Numbered from the stretch's first letter, positions 36,886-46,479 are shown. The stretch is 64,000 nt of DNA from Desulfotruncus arcticus DSM 17038 (GCF_900113335.1 NZ_FOOX01000010.1:62001-126000), one strand, 5' to 3'. The notes: generated by a model from the sequence alone, not told the origin. Numbers and translations: made by a program.

Positions 36886-37321
36886 TTTTATTGACCTCAA
36901 TCATGAAACTTATCCCATGCCGGGCAAAACCCAACTGTTCATAGAATCTGTGCGCGGAGATTCTTTTTTTATTACTGGAAAGCATCAGCTTGTAACAGTT
37001 TTCTGTTTTAGCCCGCTCCATCATGAATTGCATCATTTGGCTGCCAACGCCGCGTCCTCTGAATTCCGAACTCACGATCATACTTTCCGCCACGGCGAGT
37101 TTCGCGCCCTGATGACCCAGGTTGTCAATAATAATCAGGCTGCAGGTACCGATAATGCTTTGGGTGTCTTCAGCCACAAATATTTTATAGTACGGGTACT
37201 CCTGCATTTTACGCCAGATGGATAGTGACTCCGCCGGATCAAGGCCGTCTTCCCCATCCATCTCTTTTAAGACCTCCAGTATGCCCGGCAGATCATTCTC
37301 CGCCGCCTCTCTGATCAGCAT
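36878..37321 (-). CDS. GNAT-family N-acetyltransferase in the phn operon
   Basis: 147 residues with the GNAT fold: MLIREAAENDLPGILEVL, TCSLIIIDNLGHQGAKLAVA, and the acetyl-CoA loop SSEFRGRGVGSQMMQFMMER (R/Q-x-x-G-x-G/A type), then NCYKLMLSSNKKRISAHRFY EQLGF. It overlaps the end of phnM and the start of the phosphatase gene, so it is translationally coupled. Position and size parallel PhnO, the aminoalkylphosphonate acetyltransferase found in other phn operons, but the sequence does not establish that substrate. Confidence 0.8.
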   Translation of the reverse strand: MLIREAAENDLPGILEVLKEMDGEDGLDPAESLSIWRKMQEYPYYKIFVAEDTQSIIGTCSLIIIDNLGHQGAKLAVAESMIVSSEFRGRGVGSQMMQFMMERAKTENCYKLMLSSNKKRISAHRFYEQLGFARHGISFMIEVNKND

Positions 37322-38520
37322 ATATGATCAACTCTTTCTGTGTTCAATAACTGAAAATCCGATTGAAAAACCGTGGTGCCGCCCACCAGTGTTTGCCGGA
37401 CGACGGGATAATCCTGATGCAATTCAACAATGATTAAGTCTGCTTGTTTCCCGACTTCGACAGTTCCGACTTCTTGATTGATGCCCAAAGCCCCGGCCGG
37501 ATTTGCCGTAACCAGCTTGACAGCTTCAGGCAATTTGATACCTTCCCTGATGAGGTGAAAAAGCGCCGGCAGCATTGCTCCCGGCAGATAGTCGGAGCAG
37601 ACGATATCCGCCGCATTGCCGGTAATGGCATCAATAGCCCTCATATTGTTGCTGTGGGACCTGCCCCGAACTATATTGGGAGCTCCCACGCAAACATGAA
37701 GCCCTTGCGACTTGGCATATAGTGCAGTGTCAAGGTTAATGGGGAATTCGCTTACTCTTCCTTTACATGCCAGCAGCGTATCAATTTTTTCCCTGGTGTC
37801 ATCATCATGGGTTGCCAAGCCAATGCCTTTGGTTTTGGCCAGTTTAGCCAGGGCAATAAGTTTGGACCAATTAATCATGGCCCGGTAATCTTGGGATTTT
37901 TCCAAAAAAGCTTCGATTTCCCGCTCTTCCCGGCCATAGGACTGGATGGTAAAGTGTTTTAGAGACTGCGCGTCTTTAAACTGTCCCTGACCCGGAGTAT
38001 GGTCCATATAGGACATAAAGTCAATGCTCTTTTCATTGATCAGGCCTTCAAGGATACTCACCCCGTCCAGGTAAGTCAGCTCATATCTAAGATGTATCTT
38101 ATGATTGATCATTGCCCGGAACTGCTTTAGCTCATTGATGCTGTTAATAATAGCTATAACCATGTCTTTATCCCGTACTCCCCATTCATCACTTAAGCAT
38201 AAAGAATGGTACATGGTGGTTATACCGCTGGCGGCAAGTTTTTTCTCCAGCTCATAGAAAGCCATGTTAATGGGAAATTGGGTGTTGGGCCTTGGTTGGA
38301 TCTCTTTTTCGATAGCATCACAATGCATATCGATCATCCCCGGCATAACATAACAGCCCCCGGCGTTAACCGGCGTCACGTCCGGATCACTGTTAAACCT
38401 GGCCAGGCCAATTTCCCCTATCTCAGAAATTTTGCTGCCGTCAATTAAAATATAGCCTGTGATAACTTGTTCTGGTAAAATTATATTGGCGTTATAAATG
38501 CACGTTTTTTTAATTCTCAT
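37315..38520 (-). CDS. phnM: PhnM, alpha-D-ribose 1-methylphosphonate 5-triphosphate diphosphatase
   Basis: 401 residues of the amidohydrolase superfamily. The metal motif appears as VMPGMIDMHCDAIEKEIQPR, followed by THDDDT and EFPINLDTA, which are characteristic of PhnM. The enzyme removes diphosphate from the ribose 1-methylphosphonate 5-triphosphate made by PhnGHIL, giving the substrate of the radical enzyme PhnJ. GGGAGAAAAAATAA precedes the ATG. It lies 28 bases after phnE2 and its last codons overlap the GNAT gene. Confidence 0.93.
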   Translation of the reverse strand: MRIKKTCIYNANIILPEQVITGYILIDGSKISEIGEIGLARFNSDPDVTPVNAGGCYVMPGMIDMHCDAIEKEIQPRPNTQFPINMAFYELEKKLAASGITTMYHSLCLSDEWGVRDKDMVIAIINSINELKQFRAMINHKIHLRYELTYLDGVSILEGLINEKSIDFMSYMDHTPGQGQFKDAQSLKHFTIQSYGREEREIEAFLEKSQDYRAMINWSKLIALAKLAKTKGIGLATHDDDTREKIDTLLACKGRVSEFPINLDTALYAKSQGLHVCVGAPNIVRGRSHSNNMRAIDAITGNAADIVCSDYLPGAMLPALFHLIREGIKLPEAVKLVTANPAGALGINQEVGTVEVGKQADLIIVELHQDYPVVRQTLVGGTTVFQSDFQLLNTERVDHIC

Positions 38521-38547
38521 TTATTTTTTCTCCCTGCGTTTAGCAAG

Positions 38548-39414
38548 TTAAATTCTTTTTTCGAACTGGCCTTTCATATTTACAGAAATAATCTCCAGGA
38601 TAATGGCAAACGCTAAAATCAAGTAGGTAACCAGCCCTACTTCCCGCAGATCAAAATAAAATCCGCTGGCCATAAACAGATCAAAGCCGATCCCGGCCGC
38701 ACCCGCGGCAGCACCCATGGCCACAGCATTGCCGAAGTTGATTTCAAATCGCAAGAAAGTCCAGGACAGCAAATAGGTAACCGAAGATGGGATAACCGCC
38801 TGAAAAATAATCTGCCACCAATTGGCGCCGCTGGCCATCAAAGCTTCAATCACACTTCTGTCCAGATCTTCAAAGGATTCGGAATAAGCCTTGGTTAAAT
38901 AACTGACGGAGTGAAAGGTCATGCCGATAACCGCCGCTTCACTGCCCAGCCCGGCAGCCACAGCAAAAATCAAAACCCATAAGATTGTAGGAACTGCCCG
39001 GATGAAGGCGACAAAACCTTTTATCATACCGGCCACTTGTTTCGGGGCCAAATTTTGAGCGGACAGCAGCCCCAAGAATAAGGCAATGAAGCCACCGAAT
39101 AATGTGGTCAAAAACGCCAGTCCCATGGTTATTAAAACTCCATAGAAAGCATCCCACCAGCTCAAACGGTGGGAAGAGGGCTGCAAAAACATCAGCTTAA
39201 AATTACTGAAAGTATCCGCGACCGCTCTGGGAATGTCAATACTTTGATAATCGATTGTAGACAAAGCATATATGGTCAACACCGCTAAAGCCAGCAAGAC
39301 TGTCCGCATGGCCAGAGACGCCCTGTTCAAGGGTTTAATGGCCAAGTTGATGCTGTCCCCTGTTTCGTCGTTGCTTAGCTGCCCCCAACCTTTAATTGAC
39401 TCTTCAATTTGCAT
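38548..39414 (-). CDS. phnE: PhnE, phosphonate ABC transporter permease (second copy)
   Basis: About 288 residues with six predicted membrane helices, starting LAMRTVLLALAVLTIYAL, and the permease coupling loop near IEALMASGANWWQIIFQAVIP. PhnE proteins form the channel for phosphonate uptake. Two permeases in tandem suggest a PhnE1-PhnE2 heterodimer. I choose ATG 39414, which overlaps the phnE1 stop by one base (TGATG). Confidence 0.9.
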   Translation of the reverse strand: MQIEESIKGWGQLSNDETGDSINLAIKPLNRASLAMRTVLLALAVLTIYALSTIDYQSIDIPRAVADTFSNFKLMFLQPSSHRLSWWDAFYGVLITMGLAFLTTLFGGFIALFLGLLSAQNLAPKQVAGMIKGFVAFIRAVPTILWVLIFAVAAGLGSEAAVIGMTFHSVSYLTKAYSESFEDLDRSVIEALMASGANWWQIIFQAVIPSSVTYLLSWTFLRFEINFGNAVAMGAAAGAAGIGFDLFMASGFYFDLREVGLVTYLILAFAIILEIISVNMKGQFEKRI

Positions 39415-40199
39415 CACAAAATCACCCTTCTTATATTATTGGATATGGATTCGATGGTGATAACTGTGATCACAATCAGAATCACAACCAGGCTTGCAGT
39501 GTGATAGTCCAATCTTTTGTAATATAAGTCAAATGAGAAGCCGATCCCGGTACCGGTGAGAATCCCCACCAGGGTGGCATCGCGAATATTGGTTTCAATC
39601 ATGTATAGTAGCCAGCTGATCATCTGGGGCATGCTGGAAGGCAGCACGGCCTGAAAGATGATATGAAAATAACCGGCGCCCGTGGCTTGCAAAGCTTCCA
39701 CCGAATCATTGCTTGCTTCATCAATCGTTTCCATAAATGCCCTGGTCAGAAACCCCAGCGAACCGATAAACAGGGCCAGGTAGCCGGTAAGCGGGCTTTG
39801 GCTGAATGCCAGCATTAAAACCATGGCCCAGGCCACCAGGGGAATGTTGCGAAAAAGTGAGGCAATACCCCGGGTGACAATACTAGATAAACTGTTAATT
39901 CTGGTCGTCCGGGAACCGGCCAGGGCCAAAACCATGGCCAGAACTGCAGCCACGGTGGTGGCAGCAATGGACATCAGCACAGTTTCTCGCAGTTTGAGCA
40001 AAATGCCGGTCAATTTCGTCATCGACATGGCATCGGGATAAAAATTAGAGATGCCCCAAATTATGGCTTTGGCGGTACTGATAAATCCTTTTTGCAGATC
40101 ATATTGGGTAATTATTAGCGAGCCCACGGTCAAAACAGTTAATACTGCAAAAAAGATCAAACCATCGTTCCTTCGTCTCTTAAAAATATCAGCTTGCAT
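39414..40199 (-). CDS. phnE: PhnE, phosphonate ABC transporter permease (first copy)
   Basis: About 261 residues, six predicted helices, with the EAA-like coupling loop VEALQATGAGYFHIIFQAVL. Its partner is PhnE2 next door, and PhnC is the ATPase. Start ATG 40199 (MQADIFKRRRND) is chosen because GGGAGAAAG precedes it; it overlaps the end of phnC by about 10 bases, showing coupling. Confidence 0.9.
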   Translation of the reverse strand: MQADIFKRRRNDGLIFFAVLTVLTVGSLIITQYDLQKGFISTAKAIIWGISNFYPDAMSMTKLTGILLKLRETVLMSIAATTVAAVLAMVLALAGSRTTRINSLSSIVTRGIASLFRNIPLVAWAMVLMLAFSQSPLTGYLALFIGSLGFLTRAFMETIDEASNDSVEALQATGAGYFHIIFQAVLPSSMPQMISWLLYMIETNIRDATLVGILTGTGIGFSFDLYYKRLDYHTASLVVILIVITVITIESISNNIRRVIL

Positions 40200-40974
40200 T
40201 TCTTTCTCCCAGATCAATGATCAAATCCTTGGACTCGGAACCATAAATATCAGCGATATGCTCGACGGCAAGGTGGTCCGGCAGACCGTCAAACACTACT
40301 TTCCCTTGATTAACGCCGATGATCCGGTCCGAATACTTCAAAGCCACATTGACCTGGTGCAAATTAACCAGAACCGTTATGCCCATGTGGGTGGTAACGT
40401 TGCGCAGGTGATCCATGATAATCTTGGAAGCGTTGGGGTCCAAAGAAGCAATGGGCTCATCGCATAAAATCATTTTAGGGTTTTGAATCAGCGCCCTGGC
40501 GATGCCGACCCGCTGTTTTTGCCCGCCGCTTAACTGGTCGCAGCGCTGATAAATCTGGTCGGTGAGACCCAGGATCTTGATAATCTTATAAGCCTGTCTT
40601 TTTTCCTCCCGGCTGTACCGGCCCAAAACGCCGGCCAGCGTGGACTTGTAGCCAAGCCTGCCGTGAAGTACGTTCTCAATCACCGTCAACCGGTCCACCA
40701 GATTATAATGCTGAAAAATCATGCCTATCCTGGTCCTTAATTTTCTTAACTCTCTTTTTTTAAGCTTGGAAGCCAGGACGCCGTCGAAGGAGATTTCTCC
40801 GCCGGTTAATTCGATCATCCGGTTGATACAGCGGAGAATGGTGGATTTACCGGCTCCGGAAGGACCGATTATGGAAACAAATTCGCCCGCCCGGACCGCG
40901 AAACTGACCTTGTCAAGCGCCGGTGTTTCTTTGTTATAGTACTTGGTGACGTTTTTCAATTCTAATAACGCCAT
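40189..40974 (-). CDS. phnC: PhnC, phosphonate ABC transporter ATPase
   Basis: 261 residues with Walker A (GPSGAGKST), Q-loop (MIFQHYNLV), ABC signature (LSGGQKQRV), Walker B (MILCDEP) and H-loop (LVNLHQ). These match PhnC of phosphonate/phosphite importers closely, including the RTRIGMIFQ region. It powers uptake through the two PhnE permeases. Separated from phnD by 111 bases that hold a GC-rich inverted repeat (AGAGGCG...CGCCCCTCT, about 41000-41034), perhaps an attenuator lowering transporter ATPase and permease levels relative to the binding protein. Confidence 0.95.
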   Translation of the reverse strand: MALLELKNVTKYYNKETPALDKVSFAVRAGEFVSIIGPSGAGKSTILRCINRMIELTGGEISFDGVLASKLKKRELRKLRTRIGMIFQHYNLVDRLTVIENVLHGRLGYKSTLAGVLGRYSREEKRQAYKIIKILGLTDQIYQRCDQLSGGQKQRVGIARALIQNPKMILCDEPIASLDPNASKIIMDHLRNVTTHMGITVLVNLHQVNVALKYSDRIIGVNQGKVVFDGLPDHLAVEHIADIYGSESKDLIIDLGERNAS

Positions 40975-41085
40975 ACTAACCTTCCTTTATTTTTATTAAG
41001 AGAGGCGCGGGAAAGACCTCCGCTACGCCCCTCTTGCTCCGATACCGTACCTATACCCGCCGTTTGCCAACCGGCAGGGCGCTCC

Positions 41086-42120
41086 TTATTTGCTCAGTTC
41101 CCTGATGGGGTTGAACCAGTCATCCTCCACCGGAAGAAAACGCTGCGGCTGGTTGAAAAACCCTTTATTTTCAGCATTTTCCGGAATAAAAATCTTAGGA
41201 TTATTGGTAACTTCATCGGAGGTCAGCGCCTGCTTGATCGCGTCTATGGTTTGCTGGCTCAACGCACCGGTATTGACAGTAATGGGGGCGTTCAGAACCG
41301 GAGTGGCTTTGATGATCACGTATTGCGCACCGGCCAGTTTGTCAAAGGGGGCGTCGGCGTCCTCCCTGACGGTGTAGACAGCTCCCGGCCTGTTGGCCGT
41401 TCCCGAGGTGAGCTCCACATAGCTGGCTACATCAATATCATCAACGGCGGCAACATCGGCTTTATCCGTAAGCACGTTCACCAGTGACAACTGGTGGGAG
41501 CCCCCAAATATAACCTGGCTGAAAAATTTGCCGCTGCCGCCTTCAAGCAAATCTTCCGCTTTTAAATCCTTCCATTGGTCTTGTTGGGAAAAGTATTCCA
41601 CAATGCCTGATGAAGGCACTTTAAAACCGGATGTCGAGCTGGTGGAAACGAAAGACATTTTTTTACCCGCTATGTTATCAATGGAGTACCCGGTGCCGGA
41701 TTGGTATTGATCCTCATTGCCTTTCTTAACCAGCAGCCGGCTGTAATACAAGGCATCGTCCAGAGTGCCTGAATCACCGCTGTTAACCACCAGAGGCAGA
41801 ACCTTGTCATTTTTAGCGTGAGCCTCAATGTATTGCTGTGCTCCCACCCAGGCTAATTGTGCATTGCCACTGGCCATGGCTTCAATGGTAATGGCGTAAT
41901 CAGTGGTTAATTTGTCAACAACTTTTATTCCCGAGGCTTTTTCAATAACCCGGTCGATTTCGGCCCGGGCTTCCTTAAAATCATCTCCCGCGCAGTTTGG
42001 CAACCAGGCAATGGTTATGGAATCGGGGTCTTGGGCTGAGGTTGCAGATGTGGTTCCGCAGCCTGCCAGAAGGGATAATACAAGAACGATAACCAGCGAA
42101 AGTACAGGGATCTTTTTCAC
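41086..42120 (-). CDS. phnD: PhnD, phosphonate-binding lipoprotein
   Basis: About 344 residues from GTG 42120, which follows AAAGGAGCAG and gives a proper lipoprotein signal (VKKIPVLSLVIVLVLSLLAG then Cys, lipobox LLAGC). Body motifs of the PhnD-like family: ITIAWLPNCAGDDF, YAITIEAMASGNAQLAWVGA, MSFVSTSSTSGFKVPS and VAAVDDIDVA. It captures phosphonates outside the cell for PhnCE. Compared with its neighbours it is ordinary in composition. Confidence 0.93.
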   Translation of the reverse strand: MKKIPVLSLVIVLVLSLLAGCGTTSATSAQDPDSITIAWLPNCAGDDFKEARAEIDRVIEKASGIKVVDKLTTDYAITIEAMASGNAQLAWVGAQQYIEAHAKNDKVLPLVVNSGDSGTLDDALYYSRLLVKKGNEDQYQSGTGYSIDNIAGKKMSFVSTSSTSGFKVPSSGIVEYFSQQDQWKDLKAEDLLEGGSGKFFSQVIFGGSHQLSLVNVLTDKADVAAVDDIDVASYVELTSGTANRPGAVYTVREDADAPFDKLAGAQYVIIKATPVLNAPITVNTGALSQQTIDAIKQALTSDEVTNNPKIFIPENAENKGFFNQPQRFLPVEDDWFNPIRELSK

Positions 42121-42275
42121 GTAACTGCTCCTTTCATTGGAAAAATATCTATTACCTCCATTGAATTTTCCATTAAATTTCAATGGTGATAACCGCTTTG
42201 TCCTATTTTACCGGACAACCGTTAGGTGGATATTAATGTTTTACAGAATTGGGTTAAATCGGATTTAAGCCGGTG

Positions 42276-42989
42276 TTAATTTTCAGGTGTAATATCAACC
42301 AACCTGCCGTCTCGCAGCATGTATTCCCGGCTGCAGAGATTTTTCATAAACTCTAAATCATGGAAAATTCCCAGCATCGTTGTTCCTTCATTGATCAGTT
42401 GCTCGATAAGTTCCCTAACTCGCAATTTAGAGGAATAATCCAAGCTGGCGGTTGGTTCATCCAGCAGCAATAACCTGGGGCGCTTGACCATGGCCCTGGC
42501 AATATTCACCCGCAGCTTTTCTCCGCCGGAAAAGGTGGCCGGATAGCTGTCCCACAGCTCTCTGTCCAATTCAAAATGCCCCAGCATTTTCTCGGCTTCC
42601 CGTTCCGCATAGGCTTCCCCATGTCCCATCTCCAAAACCGCCTGTTTGACCAGTTCCCGGGTGGTTGTCCGGGGTATCACGTTTAAAAACTGTGATACAT
42701 AACCAATCTCATATTTCCTTAAATAAATCACCTGTCTTTCCGCCGCTGCCGCCAGGTTAACCGGCCCGAATTTTTGGGAATTGTACCGGATAACGCCTTG
42801 CTGGGGGGCGTAAGTACGATAAATACACTTGAAGACAGTTGATTTCCCGCTGCCGCTTTTCCCTGTGATGCCGACAAATTCACCTTCATTTACTGCCAGA
42901 TTAATATCGTGCAGTGCTTCAATTTGTTTTTCCAAGCAATGCATGGTAAAAGATTTCGATAAGTGCTCGATTACGATGATCTCATCCAT
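42276..42989 (-). CDS. phnL: PhnL, C-P lyase complex ABC-type protein
   Basis: 237 residues with Walker A (GKSGSGKST), signature (FSGGEKLRV) and Walker B (LLLLDEP). The sequence around IRYNSQKFGPVNLAAA and YVSQFLNVIPRTT fits PhnL rather than a transporter ATPase. PhnL acts with PhnI, G and H to couple methylphosphonate to the ribose of ATP. AGGTGATTAA precedes the ATG, directly after the hexapeptide-transferase stop. Confidence 0.93.
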   Translation of the reverse strand: MDEIIVIEHLSKSFTMHCLEKQIEALHDINLAVNEGEFVGITGKSGSGKSTVFKCIYRTYAPQQGVIRYNSQKFGPVNLAAAAERQVIYLRKYEIGYVSQFLNVIPRTTTRELVKQAVLEMGHGEAYAEREAEKMLGHFELDRELWDSYPATFSGGEKLRVNIARAMVKRPRLLLLDEPTASLDYSSKLRVRELIEQLINEGTTMLGIFHDLEFMKNLCSREYMLRDGRLVDITPEN

Positions 42990-43604
42990 TTAATCACCTG
43001 CTTGATCATACTTAGCTACAAATTCATTGACCGAAAGATAAAAATCATCCATCCTTTCCTTAATTATGTTATAAGGCCAATCCCACCAACTGATTCTTTC
43101 CAGCTTTCGGGCGATATCCGCCGGAAATCTCTGTCTGACAGGTTTAGCCGGGACGCCGGCAACGATGGTATAGGGCATAACGTCTTTGGTTACAACCGCG
43201 CCGGCCCCCACTACCGCACCGCTGCCAATCGTCACCCCGGGCATGATGATGGCTCCGTGGCCGACCCAGGTATCATGGCCGAGGTAGGTTTTTTGTTCCG
43301 CCCGCCACTGGAAAAATTCTTCATCGTCCGCCGCGGCAAAGCCGTACTGCACCCGACGGTAAGTAAAGTGGTGCAGGCTGGGCCTGGTCATGGGATGGTC
43401 GGTGGGGCCGATGCGCACCATGGCTGCAATATTGACAAATTTGCCGATAACCGCGTTTTGCAGCATGCAAAACTCACTGGTATAGGAATAAGCGCCAAGG
43501 CGGACATTTTCCAGGTAGTTGTAAACCCCAATCTCGGTATACTCCCCCAACTCGGTATTGATCAGCCGGCAATTTTTGTGGATCAACGGCTCTTGACTCA
43601 GCAT
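42990..43604 (-). CDS. phosphonate-operon hexapeptide-repeat transferase (phn_thr-fam)
   Basis: 204 residues. A left-handed beta-helix is built of hexapeptide repeats (LGEYTEIGVYNYLENVRLG, GAIIMPGVTIGSGAVVGAGA), with the loop TDHPMTRPSLHHFTYRR and the C-terminal GVPAKPVRQRF typical of CatB/DapH-like acyltransferases. A distinct subfamily (TIGR03308 in my recollection) is restricted to C-P lyase operons. The acceptor is unknown; acetylation of aminophosphonates is one possibility. GGGGGGAG precedes the ATG. Placed between phnK and phnL. Confidence 0.88.
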   Translation of the reverse strand: MLSQEPLIHKNCRLINTELGEYTEIGVYNYLENVRLGAYSYTSEFCMLQNAVIGKFVNIAAMVRIGPTDHPMTRPSLHHFTYRRVQYGFAAADDEEFFQWRAEQKTYLGHDTWVGHGAIIMPGVTIGSGAVVGAGAVVTKDVMPYTIVAGVPAKPVRQRFPADIARKLERISWWDWPYNIIKERMDDFYLSVNEFVAKYDQAGD

Positions 43605-43622
43605 TTTGCTCCCCCCATGCCT

Positions 43623-44471
43623 CTATATCAGCAATGATTGGACCAACTGCTGCGTATAGCTGTGCTGCGGGTCCTCAAGAATCTGGTCGGTTAACCCCTG
43701 CTCAATAATCCGGCCGTCCAACATCACCACTGTTCGATCCGCCAGCATGCGGATAACGCCCAAATCGTGCGAAACAATAACCATGCTGATTTGCAGCTGC
43801 CGCTGAATTTTTTTAATCAAGTCCAGGACACTGGCCTGCACCGATAAATCCAGACCCGTGGTTACTTCGTCAAGCAGCAGCAGCGGCGGATTGTTCGATA
43901 GGGCTTTGGCAATCTGCACCCGCTGCTGCATGCCCCCCGAGAAATTCCCCGGCGCTTCTTTGACCCGGTAAACCGGTATATTGACATGCTCCAGCAGTTC
44001 TTTACCGCGGGCTTCCATCTCGCGCACATTTCGATTGCCGGCCGCAATTAATTTATCAGCAATATTACCGATAGCTGAAAAATTCATTTTTAAACTCATA
44101 ACCGGATTCTGATAAACTTTGCCCATCATAAGGTTGCGGATATATCTTTGCTGCTGGGTCGAGGCCATAAAAATATTCTCCCGGCCGCTTTTGTAGGAAT
44201 TGATATAAGCTTCGCCGCTGCTGACACTCTGATCAAAGTACAGGCATTGCATCAAGGTCGATTTGCCGCTGCCGCTTTCCCCCACCACACCTAATATTTC
44301 TCCCGCCTGGACCTCAAAAGAGATATCCCGGCAGGCATACACCGTACTGCAAACAGGACAATAGTTTTTGATCAGGCGGCCTCCCCGGGAAGCCCGGCAA
44401 TTGACGCACCCGCTGCCGTATTGTTTATTTAAGTGACGAACCGACAAGACAGGCTGTTCATAACTTTCCAT
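43623..44471 (-). CDS. phnK: PhnK, C-P lyase complex ATPase with zinc-ribbon-like insertion
   Basis: About 282 residues from ATG 44471 (GAGGTCGG upstream; avoids overlap with phnJ). Walker A GESGSGKST, Q-loop VYQNPVMSL, signature FSGGMQQRV, Walker B LLLLDEV. PhnK docks on the PhnGHIJ core and is needed for activity in vivo. Unlike the E. coli protein as I recall it, this one has an insertion after strand 1 with four cysteines, C22-x2-C25 and C38-x2-C41 (GCVNC...YCPVC), a likely zinc ribbon or Fe-S site. I believe such PhnK forms are common in Firmicutes. Confidence 0.9.
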   Translation of the reverse strand: MESYEQPVLSVRHLNKQYGSGCVNCRASRGGRLIKNYCPVCSTVYACRDISFEVQAGEILGVVGESGSGKSTLMQCLYFDQSVSSGEAYINSYKSGRENIFMASTQQQRYIRNLMMGKVYQNPVMSLKMNFSAIGNIADKLIAAGNRNVREMEARGKELLEHVNIPVYRVKEAPGNFSGGMQQRVQIAKALSNNPPLLLLDEVTTGLDLSVQASVLDLIKKIQRQLQISMVIVSHDLGVIRMLADRTVVMLDGRIIEQGLTDQILEDPQHSYTQQLVQSLLI

Positions 44472-44485
44472 TTTAACCGACCTCA

Positions 44486-45325
44486 TTAATGTTTTCCGTT
44501 TAATCGCCGCATACAATAGCTGGTATCGTTGCATTGATAAAAGGTTTTCCCCGTCACATCGTCCGGTATTTCATCCAGATAAACTCCCCGGGCGCCGCAC
44601 AGCCGGCAAGACCTGTTTTGAAAAGATTCCGCCTCAAAAGGGAAATCTTCAAAAGCCAGCGAAACAACCCTGGTATAAGGAGGCACGGCATACACTTTCT
44701 TTTCGCGGCCCGCGCCAAATAAAATCAGGGTCCGGGAATGATTCAGCTTGGGGTTGTCGAATCTCGGGATGGGGCTGGGAGCCATAACATACCTGCCGTT
44801 GACCATAACCGGGTGATCAGCGCCTGTGGACATATGGCCGTAGTTCATGATTTGCTCGAACAAAATGAGCCAGACACCGCTGTATTCTTTTTCCCCGTGC
44901 AGCTTTTTGGTTTCATATTCGCTCGGTTCATAATACCTCAACGGTTCCGGCAGCGGCACCTGAAGAACCAGGATCTGATCTTCCTGCAGGGGGATCTCCG
45001 GAATCCTGTGCCGCGATTGGATGATGGTTGCCTCAGCCGCCGCATCGGTTACGGTGACGCCGGTGGTTGCTTCGATCAGCCTTTTAATGCTGACCGCGTT
45101 AACTGATTCATCCGAACCCTGGTCGATTACTTTCAAAATATCTTCCCTGCCTATCAGGGAAAGTGTCAACTGCAGCCCCCCCGTTCCCCAGCCTCTGGCG
45201 ATCGGCATCTCACGGGAGGCAAAAGGCACCTGGTAGCCCGGCAGGGCAATCGCTTTCAAGGTGGCTCTTCTAATCTCCCTTTTGGAGCCTTCATCCAAAA
45301 AGGCAAAATTATAATCGGTATTCAT
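44486..45325 (-). CDS. phnJ: PhnJ, radical SAM C-P lyase
   Basis: About 279 residues from ATG 45325 (GAAGGAGG upstream). This is the enzyme that cleaves the carbon-phosphorus bond. The four cysteines near the end (CRLC...QCNDTSYC) have spacing C-x2-C-x21-C-x5-C, the same as the cluster-binding Cys of E. coli PhnJ. The glycine-rich region GWGTGGLQ near residue 50 and HMSTGADHP loop are also typical. It lies between phnI and phnK, as in the canonical order. Confidence 0.96.
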   Translation of the reverse strand: MNTDYNFAFLDEGSKREIRRATLKAIALPGYQVPFASREMPIARGWGTGGLQLTLSLIGREDILKVIDQGSDESVNAVSIKRLIEATTGVTVTDAAAEATIIQSRHRIPEIPLQEDQILVLQVPLPEPLRYYEPSEYETKKLHGEKEYSGVWLILFEQIMNYGHMSTGADHPVMVNGRYVMAPSPIPRFDNPKLNHSRTLILFGAGREKKVYAVPPYTRVVSLAFEDFPFEAESFQNRSCRLCGARGVYLDEIPDDVTGKTFYQCNDTSYCMRRLNGKH

Positions 45326-45369
45326 GATTTTACCCTCCTTCGTTTCCCCTGCCCGCACTTGTACCGGTA

Positions 45370-46479
45370 TTATTTTTCCCGGCCTTTCTTGTTAGATTTT
45401 CGGACACTATCCAGCTCCGACTGAAAGGTCACATAGTGCGGCAATTTAAGGTGGGAAATAAATCCTGTGGCTTCAACCGCATCGATATGCAAAAGGACAA
45501 ACTCCTCATTATGAGTCGGCTGTTCCTTGTTGCCTGTTTCCAAACAGTGATCAAGGATACTCATGGCAATGGCTTTGGTTTCATTTTGACCATAACAAAG
45601 CCCGTAGCCGATACCGAATACAATCTCTTGGAGCCCGTTTTCTTTTCGCACCGGTACGGGAAACAAGGTCTCTACCTCGGTGACTTTAATATCACCGATA
45701 TAATAAGCGTCCTCGTCCTCCTTCGCCGCATTAAAAGGGCTATCAATATACACGGGTGAATACCCAACACGCAATTCGCCAACCGTCGGGTGCAGATCGC
45801 CATAACTGCGCAGGGCCGCATATCCCAGCGCGGTAACGGCGCCGGTCTGCCCCCTGGTTAAAATCTGCAGCCTGGCGCTGCGGCTGACGGGAAACTGCAG
45901 ATTCTTTCTGGTAATATCGTCGGGCTCGGTATCGTTGCTTTCGCAAGGCGCAATCAGCCCTTCCTCCCGCAGATAATTAAGGACCCCGGGCAAGCTGGCC
46001 AAATCGGTGCTGTCATGGTCAATTGCGTTGTCCTGAACAAAATCGCGCAACCAATTAAGGGCGGCTTCTTTGGTTTCGCCAGGCAGGTCAAAATCAATTA
46101 AACGATGGGAATAATCATAGGCGGCGCCCAATATCTGTCCGCCGGGAATGTCTTTAAAACTGGCCGAAATTCTTCGTTCAACCAACATATTCTTTAAGGA
46201 AAGCGTACGCGAATAATGTTTTCTGGGTAAAGTTGAACGGTAAGCCCGCATTAAAAAAACCGCTTCCTCCGGGCTTCCTTCCGCCTGCTTGACAGACATC
46301 GCCGCCAGGGTTTCACTATAGAGGCTGCTCTCCGACATGACCTGATCAATCAGGCAGCGCATGCCTCCTTCAAGATCATGCAGATCCAACACAGTGCCCT
46401 TTTTCAGCCGTTCATACTTTAACCGTTTAATCGATTCTTCAATGGCCGCAGCTCCGCCTTTTACCGCCACATATCCCAT
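45370..46479 (-). CDS. phnI: PhnI, C-P lyase complex nucleosidase subunit
   Basis: 369 residues beginning MGYVAVKGGAAAIEES, the classic PhnI start, with RTLSLKNMLVERRISASFKD and ILGAAYDYSHRLIDFDLPGE. PhnI swaps the adenine of ATP for phosphonate together with G, H and L. It abuts phnH (no gap), implying coupled translation. Confidence 0.95.
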   Translation of the reverse strand: MGYVAVKGGAAAIEESIKRLKYERLKKGTVLDLHDLEGGMRCLIDQVMSESSLYSETLAAMSVKQAEGSPEEAVFLMRAYRSTLPRKHYSRTLSLKNMLVERRISASFKDIPGGQILGAAYDYSHRLIDFDLPGETKEAALNWLRDFVQDNAIDHDSTDLASLPGVLNYLREEGLIAPCESNDTEPDDITRKNLQFPVSRSARLQILTRGQTGAVTALGYAALRSYGDLHPTVGELRVGYSPVYIDSPFNAAKEDEDAYYIGDIKVTEVETLFPVPVRKENGLQEIVFGIGYGLCYGQNETKAIAMSILDHCLETGNKEQPTHNEEFVLLHIDAVEATGFISHLKLPHYVTFQSELDSVRKSNKKGREK

